Positions 35,393 through 47,632 of a stretch of 64,000 nt of DNA are shown in pieces. The stretch's first letter is position 1, and every line of letters begins with the position of its first letter. Below the pieces are notes generated by a model. The model was not told where the DNA came from. It saw only the letters and a list, made by a program, of their open reading frames with translations, and searched no databases. Origin of the DNA: Heterotrichella gracilis (taxonomy: Eukaryota > Sar > Xanthophyceae > Tribonematales > Xanthonemataceae); the NCBI GenBank assembly GCA_032358255.1, contig JAULBX010001891.1, forward strand, positions 62,001 through 126,000, read 5' to 3'. Position numbers and translations under genes: made by a program.

Positions 35393-37248
35393 GGGCACTG
35401 ATGGCGCGGATGGCAGAGACAGCTGGGCGCTGTCTAGGAGCACCGTGCACGTGACGTTCATGTATTCCCTGTACGTTTTAAGGGTATATGTATTCAAATA
35501 GTGAGTAGGTGAGGGGTTGGAGATTCAATTTACCGTGAATATTACCGTGAATTAAGGGGCCGAGCCGCTTTTGTCTCCAACCGTGCAACTTGTCAGTGTC
35601 ATCCAGGGTCATCCACAATGCTACCATCAAAATGCTATGGTCAGGTCTGACTCAGAATTTGCAGGCACTGAGTGCACTTTCAGGGTCCACTTCAAAATTT
35701 ACCTCCTACAAGGACTCGTCCTGCAAAAGCTAGGCAGGATTTGGGCTTGCACCTGCAGCCAGCCCATAACTACACGTTCCAAATTTCTTTCTTACAAATG
35801 CTGCTTTCAACTGGCATGTTGGCAAACTTGTCGCTGCGGCACACAAGCAGCAATTCACCGTTCAGTGTGCATGTAATAATGTTCCATCTTATGCAGATAC
35901 TTTGTGCGACTGCCACATCATACTTGTGCACCTGCCATAAAGTGTGGGATCTCAGTCCCAATTGTTCAACCGTTTGACTTGCCATGCTGGGTGCATGGTG
36001 CCAAAACGCTGCAGAGAAAATAGTTAGGCAACCCAAGGCTTGCTGCCGTGGAAGGGCAGTGCCGGGTAAATGGTTTGGCCACTGTACTGGATGCACAGTG
36101 CCGGGTAAAACGGGGCCAGGCTTGCTGCTGTGGAAGAGCAGTGCCCGCCATGCATGAAAAGGTGGCTCCTGCAGTGGATGTGCAGGGCCCAAGAGCAAAA
36201 AAACAAAAGAAAATTGTGCGCTGCAGTGGATGTGCAGCACAAAGACGCCAGTTCTGACCCCAAGACAATACAAGCTAGCAGTTCAGCGTCCCACAAGGAT
36301 AACTGGGAGCAGGGGGCAAACCACCAGCATGCCCGACATAACGCTTTGCAACACACCCAACCCCGAGTGAACCCCCTTGCCAAATGTCAGCACATAACTC
36401 ATAAGCGGCTATACAGCCAGGGCCTCGCATAGTGGTGGGGGAGTGAGGCCCGATGTGCGTAACAAAAAAACAAAAGGAGTCTGGTGGCAGTTCACTCAAT
36501 ACAGAAACGGGAGGCACCCTAGCCTCAAACCCTAACCCCCCTTGTGTTGCAGAACCAAGTGCCGGCTGCTGGCCAACGAGAAACGCGGATGCCTTGCATC
36601 CCATCTGCACTGGTCTCCCTATACGAACGGCTCTGGAGGCACTGGTGGTCAAGTCCAGACCAGGCAGTTCACGAGTGGCGCGTGCACCTCACGCAGCTGA
36701 GCGTCAGAGCCCAAAGCAAAGGTAGGGCTCTGGCGCGTCCAAACAGAAAGCATACGTTTATGGCACAGCTTAAATGTAGCAAAAAGGTGGGCGCAGGGAA
36801 GCGTCGCACAATACGCAGCTACCGAGCACGATAAATTGATGGAACAGGCTCGGTGGTGGGGGTGGGCATGCGCAGAGGCAACGGCTGGGTAAACCCGGTG
36901 CTCAGAACTGCTCGTCAAAGTTGCAACCCCATGCAACCCCAAAGTGTCAACCCAAACAAGCACTAGTGTTGACTATGATACAGCGGCACGCGCACAAAGG
37001 AGAGTTCACTGCGGTGGTGTGACCACGGTAAAAGAGCACCACTGCATAGCAAACAAAAGCACCCGTGAAACAGTTTCTAGCACTATTAACACAGTCACTC
37101 GTGCGCTCAACTCTGGCTGTGCACAACACGCTCAGTTCCTACTCTACACTCTCGCTCTCACACTCACGCTCAGTACCAGTACAGCCTTGCTGAACCGGCC
37201 TGCTTATGCAGGCCAAAACTGTCACCAGGAGCGCTGCGCTCGCGGCAG
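35393..37248. other. Convergent intergenic region with short repeats
   Basis: About 1.85 kb between the ends of RPC4 and the RNA helicase. It holds the two 3' regions. Near 36039-36240 several phrases recur: GGCTTGCTGC-GTGGAAG-GCAGTGCC twice, GCACAGTGCCGGGTAAA-like twice, and CTGCAGTGGATGTGCAG twice. No gene is recognised. Confidence 0.45.
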
Positions 37249-39167
37249 CTACTGGCAGTACAGGGACTTCTCAATGACGGGGGGAATGGGCTTGATCTCG
37301 GTGCCCAGCTCCTGCTCTGTCTTGTACAGGTTGAACCTGTCGTCGTAGGTGATGAGGTTCACCGCCAGGCCCAGGTGGCCAAAGCGGCCCGAGCGCCCCA
37401 CGCGGTGCAGGTAGGTCTCCGAGTTCTTGGGGAAGTCAAAGTTGATGACCACGTTCACAGCTTGAATATCAATGCCTCGGGTGAAGAGGTCTGCGGTGGG
37501 AGAGGGTGGGTTACAGAAGTGCATCTACATGCTGCAGTATCCTGTGTAAACCACTAGGTAAATTGTCTGCTGTGCCAAAGGGCTTGGCGTGGCAACCAAT
37601 ATCATGCAGCAGCGCACTGGCGTGGCCAAGGTTATGCACAGATACCCTACGCCGCCGTAGCAAACCATGGACTCACCAGAAGACACCAAGTTCCTACAGT
37701 TGCCGTTCCTGAAGTCGTGGAACACCCTGTTCCTGTGGCTTTGCAACATCTTGGCGTGGATGTAGAAGCAGGAGTAGCCCAACTCGGTGATCTTCTTGGC
37801 CAGGAGCTCCACGCGGTTCACAGAGTTGCAGAAGATGATGGACTGGTTGATTTGCAACTGCACAGGGACAGGTTTGTGTCCAACATCAGCAAGCTGTCCA
37901 TGGTTGAGGCTACGCAACTGCTTGCGGGCAGGTGAAAAAAGTCCCTTACCTTTGAGAACAGGGTGTTCAGACAGTGCACCTTCTGCTTCTCCTCCACAAA
38001 GGCGTAGAACTGCAGCACATCACAGTCGTCTTAATACAGCTGTTTGTTGCAAGTTACGACCTGGTAAGCATAACCCAGCAAAACCAAGCCAGCCTTCCCA
38101 GTTACTAACACGCACCTGCGTGATACCCTTGAGGGTCAGCTCGTCCATCAGGTTGACGATGTATGGCTTCTTCAGGAACTTGTCCTTGAACTGCTTCACT
38201 GTGACAGGGAAGGTGGCAGAGTACAAGCAGATTTGCCTGTCAGGGGGCAGGAAGGCCACCAGCTGCTCGATGATGGGCTGGAACTCTGGTGAGAGAAGCT
38301 TGTCAGCCTGCAAGGATATCCACGGCCATCAGCCCCCCGCTGCACCTTCCAGAGCAATGGGCAGCAGAAAAAAACTCGGATACAAATCGTACCTCGTCCA
38401 TCACGAGCATCCTGCATTTCCCAAGCTTGGCAACCCCTTTCCCTGACAAGTCCAGAATACGGCCGGGCGTGGCCACGATGACGTGCACCGTGTTGTACAG
38501 CCTCATGATGTCGTCCTTGAGCTGCGTTCCTCCGGTGGTCACCATGACCTCGACCCCCATATGCTTGCCAAGCTCCTTAGCGACTTGGGCCGTTTGCAAA
38601 GCCAGCTCACGAGTAGGCACCAGGATCATAGCTGCGAGAAACAAGGGCGGTGAGGCACAACCAAGGCGAGCACACGGTACAACGGTGTGACCACCCCCAT
38701 CAGGCAGTACCTTGAACCTCGTTCTTGGTGACATCAATCTTCTCCAGCACGGGAATCGTGAAGGCTGCGGTCTTCCCGGTGCCATTCTTGGCCCTGGCAA
38801 GGATGTCTCTGCCTGTCAAGGCAATGGGAATGGTCTCTTCCTGGACTGGAGATGGACGCTCAAAGCCTTTCTCATAGATGCCCATCAACAGCTCGCGCTT
38901 CAGAAAGTAGTCCTCAAACTCGTTGCCTTTCGTTGCCGTCACATCCTACAACCACATAGGCACCTAGGTGAGCTGGGAGCAGCAAAGGTCGTCAACTCGC
39001 GAGTGTCAAGCCTGCAAAACGTGCGGTGGGGTTTCTTCAATGGAATGCAGCCTCACCTCGGTCCGGAATCGAGTGTCCTTGGGGGGGACGCTCAGAGTAG
39101 TTTTCCAGTTCTCGGTGGGACCCACAGGCTCCGAAGGTATTTGCGCAGGCTGCGCAATCTGCGCCAT
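37249..39167 (-). CDS. DHH1: DEAD-box RNA helicase of the DHH1/DDX6 (RCK) type
   Basis: ATP-dependent RNA helicase of P-bodies that activates decapping and represses translation. Seven exons in phase: 39167-39057, 38945-38711, 38631-38393, 38307-38116, 38009-37950, 37857-37677, 37490-37249 (TAG); 419 aa. Motifs in order: Q motif ([13 protein letters not shown]), Walker [29 protein letters not shown] split across the 38393/38307 junction, [39 protein letters not shown] and [10 protein letters not shown]. The tail [16 protein letters not shown] is diagnostic of DHH1/DDX6 (Arabidopsis RH6/8/12 group). No long N-terminal Gln/Gly extension as in land plants. Divergent with the DUF1764 gene. Confidence 0.97.
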
Positions 39168-39782
39168 GGTAGCTGCACTTTGCTCAGTCAATGCCTCCTT
39201 TCCACTGTTTGCTTCGATGATGCCTCACAAAGAGACAGCAGAGTGACAGAAACCAGGCGCCAATCAAACCCTTCCAAACACAGGTGGTAGTTCACTATCC
39301 TTCCAGCACAAACCGTACGAAATGCTGCGGTGAATCCACGGAAAAAGGGCGTCGTTTATGTCGGTGCACGCTGTTTTATCGCTTGCTCCAGCGGTCTGTC
39401 TGCGCCCGCAATTGCAGGATAGGCTGCCTGGCCTGAGCAAAAAGCCCGGATCCGCGGGCGGCACTTAGCCTAGGAGTTTCCGTGCAATGCTTGTGCAGCA
39501 GGTTTTAAGGGGGCCTGACAGGCCTCACAGCGTTGTGGTATGCAAACAGGGTCACCAGTGTGCCTGAGGTGTCGTGCGCAGGTCCGTGGTTGATTTGTGA
39601 CCTTCTGCCATGTGCATGCATGCAAAACATGTGAGCATGCAAACATAGCGCGCCCAAGTGAACACCGTACACTCACTGCCGTCGGCCTTTTCAACTCTTT
39701 TTAGTTTATATTTACCGAAGTGTGCTTGACTAGGCCACGTTCGTCCTCACATACCCCACCGCAAGCTCCACCCACAGCAGAC
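39168..39782. promoter_or_regulatory. Divergent promoter region between DHH1 helicase and DUF1764 gene
   Basis: A 615-nt gap between divergent starts. A cluster of GCATGCA/CATGTG motifs lies at about 39608-39645. No ORF of note. Confidence 0.4.
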
Positions 39783-40205
39783 ATGGGCAAGAAACGAAAG
39801 GCGGTGCCTGCAGCAACACACCCAGCCACTCCACACACAGGGGCCGATGCCAACCAGCAGCCAGCAGCCAACCCTGCCAATCCAGACGGCAAAGTGGGCC
39901 AACAGGAAGCCAAGGGCAAGCCAGGGGGCAACGCAAGTGCCAATAAGCTGGACTTGGATGAGCTGTTCTCCAAGCTGAAGAAGCCCCTGCCAAGCAAAGC
40001 CAGCACTGCTGAGCAGGCCACAGCACCCGTGGCCAAGAAGAAGAAGAAGGTTGCGGGGAGCAAGGATGACCTGTTTGGAGATGGGCCCACCAGCACCCGA
40101 AAGCGCACCGAGGAGGGGTACCAGGTGTATGGCGAGGAGGAGCTGAACGTTGGCAAAGGGGGGGACACGCCGCTGTGCCCATTCGAGTGTGAGTGCTGTT
40201 TCTGA
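39783..40205 (+). CDS. DUF1764-family small nuclear-type protein
   Basis: Single-exon gene of 140 codons, unusual in this intron-rich window. The N-terminus is basic (MGKKRKAV), the middle is Lys/Ala-rich with DLDELFSKLKK and KKKKK, and the C-terminus carries the DUF1764 signature RKRTEEGYQVYGEEELN...GGDTPLCPFECECCF, the last residues being the most conserved of the family. The function of DUF1764 proteins is not established; the basic stretches suggest a nuclear or nucleolar protein. Confidence 0.92.
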   Translation: MGKKRKAVPAATHPATPHTGADANQQPAANPANPDGKVGQQEAKGKPGGNASANKLDLDELFSKLKKPLPSKASTAEQATAPVAKKKKKVAGSKDDLFGDGPTSTRKRTEEGYQVYGEEELNVGKGGDTPLCPFECECCF

Positions 40206-40818
40206 CACTCTAGGCGCCAGTTGAAAATGGCATGAAGTTGCAGCACTGGTGTAGGCACAATGTGGCTTGCGGTCTTTGCAATTTGTTTGACAACCACCGC
40301 GTTTTGCTGGCACACTGCGGGCTGTGGGCTGTGCTGCAAAAGCAGACATGAAGGACTGTAGGCAAGCAGTGATACTTTCCAGGCTGGGGTTTCAATTACA
40401 GATAAAGTCCTGGCACGCTTGACGTTCGAAGCGGCGGTGCAGTAGCGTCCTTCTCTAACATATACTGTAACAAAACCATCAACATGACAGCAGCAAGTTT
40501 CACTCTACGGTCATTGCACTACCAGCGGTACAATACTGCTTCCTCACCAAGCACCCTAACTCAACACTCAACATCATATTGGTAGCCCTGAGCAGATTTC
40601 AAAACTTTGGCAAACATACGTTAGATCTCAAAATCCCGCTTCAAAGAAAGAACGTTGCCACCAGCAATCAGAAGTGGGGCAACAGCTCTTGTGACAACAT
40701 AATTATGGCTCAAGTACACAAATAGCAGTTCGTATTGTACAAAAGTTGCCCTATAAAATTTGTCAACCAGCATCACGTTTGCAAGTTGCATGTTTCAAAG
40801 GGAAATCGATACACCAGC
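40206..40818. other. Convergent intergenic region
   Basis: Holds the 3' ends of the DUF1764 gene and of glycerate kinase. No ORF or repeat seen. Confidence 0.4.
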
Positions 40819-42368
40819 TCACATTATTGCCGCTGGTTGCTGCGCGATTGGTGCCCTCCCCTTGTCCACCTCCACCACCAACAGCTTCCCAGGCTGCGCT
40901 GTGGTGGGCCCCTGGCTGTACAGACCCGGCAGGTAGGCCTTGTAGGCAGGCATGAACCTGTCCACAAAGTCCGCCACCTGCTGGTCGGTCATGCCAGACT
41001 TGCCACTGGCCCGCATCTGCAGCTCAGCCTGTAGCCGCCAGTCATACACGTTCTGGGGGGCGCCCACCCTCACCACCAGCCAGCTGTCCACAAACCTGTC
41101 CCAGGCTGCCTCGTAGCCAGTGAGGAACTGGTTGACTGCAGCCAGATCCGGGTCCACAGCAGCTGCTGCGTCCTGCGACAAGGGCGCAAAACCAGACATC
41201 CAGCCCTCAAACAGGACGACGCTCACAGGGCCCTTGACAACCGGCCACGTGCTGGGGTCGGCCCTGTCTCCCCTGCCGCCATACTTGGATTTGTCATAGC
41301 GTGGGAGCGCCACTGACGAGCCTGGCGCGGTGGCATCCTTGAGTTGTTGCAGGACCTGCGTGCCCAGCTCCATGTCGTGGCTGCCAGCGTTGCCTCGGTA
41401 CTGCAGCAGCCTGTTGTTGGGGTACGCCTGGGCAACAGCATTCTGGCCCTCATAGGTGAGGTAGAAGTCATCCACTGACACCGAGGCAGCTGTCTCCCCG
41501 ACAAAGGTGAAGAGGTCTTGCAGCTCCTCGCAGATGGTGGTCTTGCCGCAGCCCTGGGGGGCGGAGATGCCCAGCACTAGCGGAGATGCCTGGCCGCTGA
41601 ACTTGCTGCGGTGGGCCTCCAGCTGCTTGGACGCCCAGAAGTAGATTGGGAGGTAGTAGTGGAAGATCCTGAGCCTACAGGGCAACAGGGGTGATAATGA
41701 GCGGCTTGAGAGCAAGTTGCTTGCAGAATGCACTCATACATAAGCAGCAGCAAGGTTGCAACTGTTGAAAGCTTACCGTTGGGTCTCCAGCAGTGACTCC
41801 AGTGGCGGGAAACCCAGGTTTTGAGCCACCCGCTCAGCTAGTTGCACCCATGATCCGATGCTGGCAAGCACGTCCTCAGCTGAGATTCCGCAGGATGCCA
41901 GCAGTGGGCCGCTCAGGATGTACTCTGCGGGTGGCAAACGTGGTTGTCAGGGGTGGGAGGGTCCACAGCGTTTGTCCACAGCATTGTTTCGGAGCAAATG
42001 TGTCGGAGATCTTCACATAAGCAAGGTGATCTGGGCTGCTGCACAAACCCACCAGGGTGGTGAGTTTCAAGTACCCGTAAAGAAGCAAGGCAGACTGCAG
42101 ACTTACCAACCAAGTGCTTCCTGTCCTCCACCTCGCTTGGTGTTTGCGGAGTTAGCTGCGGGGAGGTGCATGCATGTAGCCTGCCCTTGCCGTAGTCACT
42201 GGAGAGGCGAGCGCTGGCAGTGTTCAAACTTGGGAGCACGAGCGGTTGGGAACTCATTGGGTGGCTGGTTAATCTGTGCCGTGAAGCTGCTTTAGGTAGT
42301 GGACTTTGAAAGCCAGCCAGCGGACATACGTTAGCTGTAGTAGACAGAAGCATCGTTGGTTGCAGCAT
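40819..42368 (-). CDS. GLYK: D-glycerate 3-kinase, plastid type
   Basis: Last enzyme of photorespiration: phosphorylates glycerate to 3-phosphoglycerate in the chloroplast. Three exons in phase: 42368-42107, 41924-41777, 41674-40819 (TGA); about 421 aa. The N-terminus MLQPTMLLSTTANVCPLAG with many Ser/Ala/Arg and few acidic residues looks like a plastid transit peptide. The P-loop LVLGISAPQGCGKTT lies near residue 170. It is followed by SVDDFYLTYEGQ, NRLLQYRGNAGSHDMELG, PRYDKSKYGGRGDRA and VLFEGWMSGF, and the C-terminal DWRLQAELQMRASGKSGMTD, all typical of plant GLYK. The first ATG is at 42368; no in-frame ATG lies just upstream. Confidence 0.95.
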
Positions 42369-43187
42369 GGTTATCAAGGGTTGCACACCAAAGGTAGTAG
42401 GTTCCTAGACTGGCCAAGGTGGGAGGCGTTCACGGGAACGTCAACGAGATTGAGATAAGAATCGTATCAAAGTCGCTTCGCAAGCGGCTTCGCAAAGTGC
42501 AAACGGTGCCACCTCGGATGTTGGAGGACTTGCACAGTGTGCACGCACAGGCAGACCGGCAGAGAACACGAACGGTCTATGGCCTCTCGAGAGTGGCAAG
42601 CTTGATCAGCGGCCGGCACAAACGTTAATAGTCGACTAAAGACACCGTGCCGTTTATAAAAACGTATCATTTGTAAACTGTAAGGAACAGCTTTAAGTTT
42701 ACATCATCGCCTTATGCATGCATATACAAGGCCGCCGCAGGGGCCCATATAAAACCTACTAGGGTTTTAGCCAACCCTGGCCAATGGGTTCAAGACTTGA
42801 GCAGCAATCCAGGCCGCTGCCATCTATTCAGTTGGTCCAGTTAGACAATTCTTAGCTGTACAGTCAGTCATGCACAGTCCGTTCGATGACCAGAGCATAT
42901 GGCCGCCCAAAGGGTGTCCAACGTAAAACCTACTAGGGTTTGCCCATCCCAGGTGTCTTGAGCACCCAAACCAGGCCGCTGCCACCTATTCAGTTGCTTC
43001 AGCCAGGCAGATATTACGCTATGGAATATAGTTCTTAGCTGTCAGTCAGTCATGCGCAGTCCGTTCGATGACCAGAGCCACAAGTTGCAGGCTGCCAGCA
43101 TGTGGCATGCCCACGGCTGCATGCACCAAGCGTCAGCTGTGCTGGTGTACAGAATTGATGGTCGCATGAGTTTTTGTCACTGAAGTG
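42369..43187. other. Intergenic region with GLYK promoter and a tandem duplication
   Basis: Upstream of glycerate kinase. A tandem pair of ~170-180 bp units fills 42728-43080. No coding feature. Confidence 0.5.
42728..43080. repeat. Tandem pair of ~175-bp units
   Basis: Copies at about 42728-42898 and 42899-43080. Shared phrases in order are GGCCGCC, AAAACCTACTAGGGTTT, CAGGCCGCTGCCA, CTATTCAGTTG, TTCTTAGCTGT, CAGTCAGTCATG and CAGTCCGTTCGATGACCAGAG. The second copy has a small insertion. No coding potential. Confidence 0.9.
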
Positions 43188-45485
43188 TCAGCTGGTAACG
43201 AATGTGGCTTGAGGGTTGTCGTGGTCGATGTCAGCATGCAGCGGGAAGTCAAACGCCAGCGCCTCAGCCCTGCACCCACAACAACGGTGTGAGCATTCCC
43301 CACCTATTTGACAGGCACCTGGCATGCTACTTGTCCTAGATGGTCAGTATTTACCATGGGCGCAACATGCAGCATTGCAATGCAGTGCGGGGACCGTTGG
43401 TATGTCATGGCCCCAAGTCATGGCCCCAAACTTGCACCAGATGTCAGGACAGTGCCAGACAGGAGTCTCACATGCATTGCGAATTGAAATACACCTCCTA
43501 GGAACACCACACACTGCATACCATGCCCGCCATCTGCTGCACCCACCTGAGCTCGGGTATCTGTTCCTCAATCAGCGCCAGCAGCTGCCGGTGCACAAAG
43601 CGCCCCCCTGCAGCCGTTAAGTGCAGCCCATCACTCAGCAGCTCCCCTTGCCACCCCTCCTCCTTCTGCACCAGGGACCACAAGTCAAGCACCGGGATCC
43701 CCAGCTGCACCCCCAATTGCTTGCAGGCGTCGGCATATTGCTGCGTGACGGGGTTGGTGCGCTCGGATTGGGTCGGGGCATCAGCCTCGCCTAGCAACTG
43801 CAGTGGGGAGGGAACAGAAGTTGAGGAATAGGGCGATGGTCATGTGATGCAGGATACGCCACATGGTGGTAGTGCACCTGGTCATGCATGCCTGTCACAT
43901 GAGGATACACGACCTATTGCTGCCCCTTCCCACTCCTGCATGAACAGCCTGCCAGTGCCAACAGCAGTGGCATGGCACAATGTGTTGTCCTGCATGACCT
44001 AGCATGCACGTTTCTCCTTGCCAATGCATGACTACAATGGTGGCCCACTTCACTGCACATGCTATGAGATCCAGTCATGAAGCGGGGCCAAATGTCACCA
44101 GACGCAGTTGTTGGCGCCAGCATCTCGTCCCCCGCACCTGCTTGGCCCACAGCAGTCGGTGGTGCTCCGACACGGGTGGTGGTGTGATGAGCACCAGGTG
44201 GCGGGTGCCAGCAGCCCTCACAGCCTCCACAATGGCCTTGACGTTGTCGGCATATTCCGCAAGGGAGACGTGCTGGCGAGAGCTGGGGATGGCAAGTGAT
44301 GGAAAGCATTAGTAGGCAAAGAAAACGCTGAGGCCCAAATGCAGACAGAAGTTTGGCAGGCAGAGGGTGGCGCAGGCACGCATTTCTGAATGTCCATCTG
44401 GCTTTACTGCCTCCAAAAAGACAGCTTTTCATACATATTTTATTAATTTGGATTTCCCCACTATTCTGAGGCATAAATGCAGGTAGCGCAGCCATTGGCC
44501 TGCATATATGCAAGGGTATTGCATGCTTTCACACACTACAAGCTCGTCACCTTTGCCTCTAACCGCACTTGCACTCACCACGCCGTGAGTTTGTTGTGTA
44601 TTGATACACCAGCTATGGCCTAGCTTAAATGAACATTTTTTCAATTTTCACTCATTCATTTTGCCAGTGGCGCATGGCATGACAGGACGGGATGCGCTAC
44701 TGTGCATGCTGTGCATTCTGCATGCAGGACCAGCCAGTGATACCCCACCTTGTCCTATCTGGCAGTGCCGCGTCGTTGGCCCCAAAGAACACAGTCACCA
44801 GCAGCGGTGGTGGCAGCGGGCTGTTGGCAGGGAAGATGCTCTTGACCAGGTGCAGCGCCCAGCGGGTGTTGTAGCCACTGTATCCCCGATTGATAATGTC
44901 AACCTGCGCGTATCTAAAAATAAAAACGATTTTTATTTGAGGGTTACACATGCAATAGAAACCTGCTGCGGGCCGTATCCATGGCATTGGTGGGTTGTCA
45001 AGCACTGACTGCCTGAACACAAGCTTGAGAGCAAAGGCCAGTGGTGCAGGCAGGTGAGACATTTGACCCGCTACAATGCAAGTGGTGCGGAACATGTAGT
45101 TGCTGGGGCTGTCTGCGTTCCGCTGCTTGCCCGCAACAAGGGCTTGCAACAAGTGTCAAGAGGCGCTGAACCACAGCAGCAAGCTACTTGCTGTTTGCTA
45201 ACAATATTACACTAGTGGTTCAAACTGGTAGCGTCAGCAAGTGAACGTGCTACCAGCGTGAACAGATCAGTGTGAAGATGGTGGGCTTGAAACCACAGAG
45301 CCAAGGTTGCAATGTCGGTCAGAGATGAGGGCTCAAGATTGCAGCTTTTAATGTCACAAAAGTACTATCTTTAATACCACTACCTTTCTTTGGTATGTGT
45401 CAGCCAGGCCTGCTGCCCACTGCCCAGGTTCAAACCCTCTCTGCGTAATGCTGTCTCCAAACAGCAAGAACCGTGGCCTGTCCAT
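43188..45485 (-). CDS. GDSL/SGNH esterase of the IAH1 type
   Basis: SGNH-hydrolase related to isoamyl acetate-hydrolysing esterase; hydrolyses short-chain esters. Five exons in phase: 45485-45384, 44903-44749, 44282-44138, 43797-43547, 43269-43188 (TGA); 244 aa, the usual IAH1 length. Block I is FLLFGDSITQRG (catalytic Ser), followed by INRGYSGYNTRWA (Gly), VTVFFGANDAALPD (Asn in GAND), LVLITPPPV, and the catalytic Asp-His in LLSDGLHLTAAGG. The start ATG at 45485 (MDRPRFLLFGDS) matches family N-termini. An in-frame upstream hydrophobic stretch exists but reads as non-coding. Divergent with RPT4. Confidence 0.93.
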
Positions 45486-45965
45486 CTGTAAAACCCCACA
45501 AGTACCTATGTCACCTGAAGCTGCAGCAGACGCAACTACGAGTGCAAGCAAGAATACTCTTACTTGCACCACTGGTGGCATGTGGGGTGGGGTTGGTGCA
45601 TGCGCTTGTCTGGTCAAAGAGCTATTGTGCCAACTTGAAGACGCTACGGACGCAAGGTGTACTTTGTAGTACTGGGCAGTCTTTCAACCACCTGTGGACG
45701 ACTTGTGCGCTGTAAATTTATGCATGCAAACAGCGCATACCTACCTCCCGTCTAATTTCGTATTACGCCCCTCGTGCATGCATGGGCCATCACTAAAAGG
45801 TTTTCTACTGGACAACAAGGACGACCCAACGTTGTATCACACTTCAGGTCTGGGCGACGATTTTTGAATAACCCTGTGAAGAAAGTATGCTGTTTGGTTG
45901 TTGCAGCTGATGCCTAATACAGACCCTGTTTCATATTTGCTGGGTGGTTTCGGTAGGTAGCTGCA
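45486..45965. promoter_or_regulatory. Divergent promoter region between the GDSL esterase and RPT4
   Basis: A 480-nt gap with no ORF and a GTGCATGCATGG motif near 45775. It should contain both promoters. Confidence 0.4.
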
Positions 45966-47451
45966 ATGACAGAAGAAGATCGTCGCCAGCAAGCTCTAGA
46001 AGACTATAGAAAACGTCTGCTGTCGCACAAGGAGGTGGACTCAAAAGTCCGCAAGCTACGAGACGAGGTGAAAACTTTGAAAAAGGACTATGACAAGACT
46101 GAGGACGACCTCAAGGCACTGCAAAGTGTTGGGCAAATCATAGGAGAGGTTCTTCGGCAGCTAGATGAAGACAGATGTGAGTAACCAAATATGCATGCAC
46201 CTTGCAACTGCCACAAATTTTGATGCCAGGCACTGTTCATGGGGTATGCTGGACAGACACACCTATGCAAAAGAAACAGATGGTCCTGCCTCTTGAACCC
46301 ATTATTTGTGTCCTTCTGCAGTCATCGTCAAGGCCAGCAGTGGGCCCAGATATGTGGTGGGGTGCCGGACCAAGGTTGACAAAACCAAGCTCAAGCAGGG
46401 GACTCGCGTGGCCCTGGACATGACAACGCTGACCATCATGCGGGCACTGCCAAGAGAGGTGGGTGTGGGTCTCTCGATGCTTCGCATACCAGCAACTTAC
46501 TTTTACCATATCCACACCCACTGTTCCCACGCCCTGCACACTGGTGAACTGGTGGTGCAATGCAAGTCCGCTGCCCTGCTCAGCAAACTCCACCCCTTGC
46601 AGGTTGACCCCGTGGTGTTCAACATGTTGCAAGAGGACCCTGGCAAGGTGGACTACTCCAGCATCGGCGGGCTGTCAGAGCAGATCAGGCAGCTGCGTGA
46701 GGCCATAGAGCTGCCCCTCATGAACCCAGAGCTATTCCAGCGGGTGGGCATCACGCCCCCCAAGGGCGTCCTCCTGTATGGGCCCCCAGGCACAGGCAAA
46801 ACCCTGCTGGCCAGGGCCATCGCCTCCAACATCGACGCCAACTTCCTCAAGGTGGTGTCCAGTGCCATTGTGGACAAGTACATTGGGGAGAGCGCCAGGC
46901 TCATCCGCGAGATGTTTGGGTATGCAAGGGAGCACCAGCCATGTGTGATTTTCATGGATGAGATCGATGCAATCGGGGGCAGGCGCTTCAGCGAGGGTAC
47001 CAGCGCAGACCGTGAGATCCAGCGCACGCTCATGGAGCTGCTCAGCCAGCTGGATGGGTTTGACGTCATCCACAAGGTCAAGATGATCATGGCAACCAAC
47101 AGGCCAGACGTGCTGGACCCAGCCCTCCTCAGGCCTGGCCGGCTGGACAGGAAGATTGAAATCCCACTTCCCAACGAGCAGGCCAGGCTTGAGATCATCA
47201 AGATCCACGCCCAGAAGATCACCAAGCACGGGGACATTGACTACGAGGCAGTGGTCAAGCTGGCTGAGAACTTCAACGGGGCGGACTTGCGCAACGTGTG
47301 CACGGAGGCGGGCATGTTTGCCATCAGGGATGAGCGGGACTACGTGATCCACGAGGACTTCATGAAGGCAGTCAGGAAGCTGAACGAGGCCAAGAAGCTG
47401 GAGTCGTCAAGCACATATGACTCCAGCTTTGGGGATGGTGGCAAGTCATAA
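45966..47451 (+). CDS. RPT4: 26S proteasome AAA-ATPase subunit RPT4 (PSMC6)
   Basis: One of six AAA+ ATPases of the 19S base that unfold substrates. Three exons in phase: 45966-46176, 46322-46458, 46603-47451 (TAA); 398 aa, as expected. An N-terminal coiled coil ([18 protein letters not shown]) is followed by the OB fold ([13 protein letters not shown]), Walker [12 protein letters not shown] near residue 175, pore loop [14 protein letters not shown], Walker [35 protein letters not shown] with the arginine fingers, and the C-terminal [20 protein letters not shown]. The phrase [18 protein letters not shown] together with [17 protein letters not shown] identifies RPT4 among the paralogues. The second intron happens to be open in frame. 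Confidence 0.97.
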
Positions 47452-47632
47452 GCGGGCTGACTTTGAGCAAGTTTAGCCATGGCATGGGGGCCCAGCAGCA
47501 AGCAGAATTGAGTTCACACAGCTTTTGACACGGCTAATTAGTCATTAGTCACGCTGCAGGAATTCTATACTACCCAGCTCAATTGTTGAACAGCTGCAGC
47601 CCACAGCTCTTGTGCCGGTCTTGGGACATGCA

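Noticed and set aside
45486-45617. N-terminal signal peptide of the GDSL esterase (in-frame hydrophobic upstream stretch)
   Set aside because: IAH1-type proteins begin just before the FLLFGDS block. The upstream codons look like leader sequence, and I saw no better start.
46459-46602. Continuous coding through the second RPT4 intron
   Set aside because: The intron happens to lack stops in frame, but family alignment runs from LPRE straight to VDPVVFNML and canonical GT-AG sites are present.
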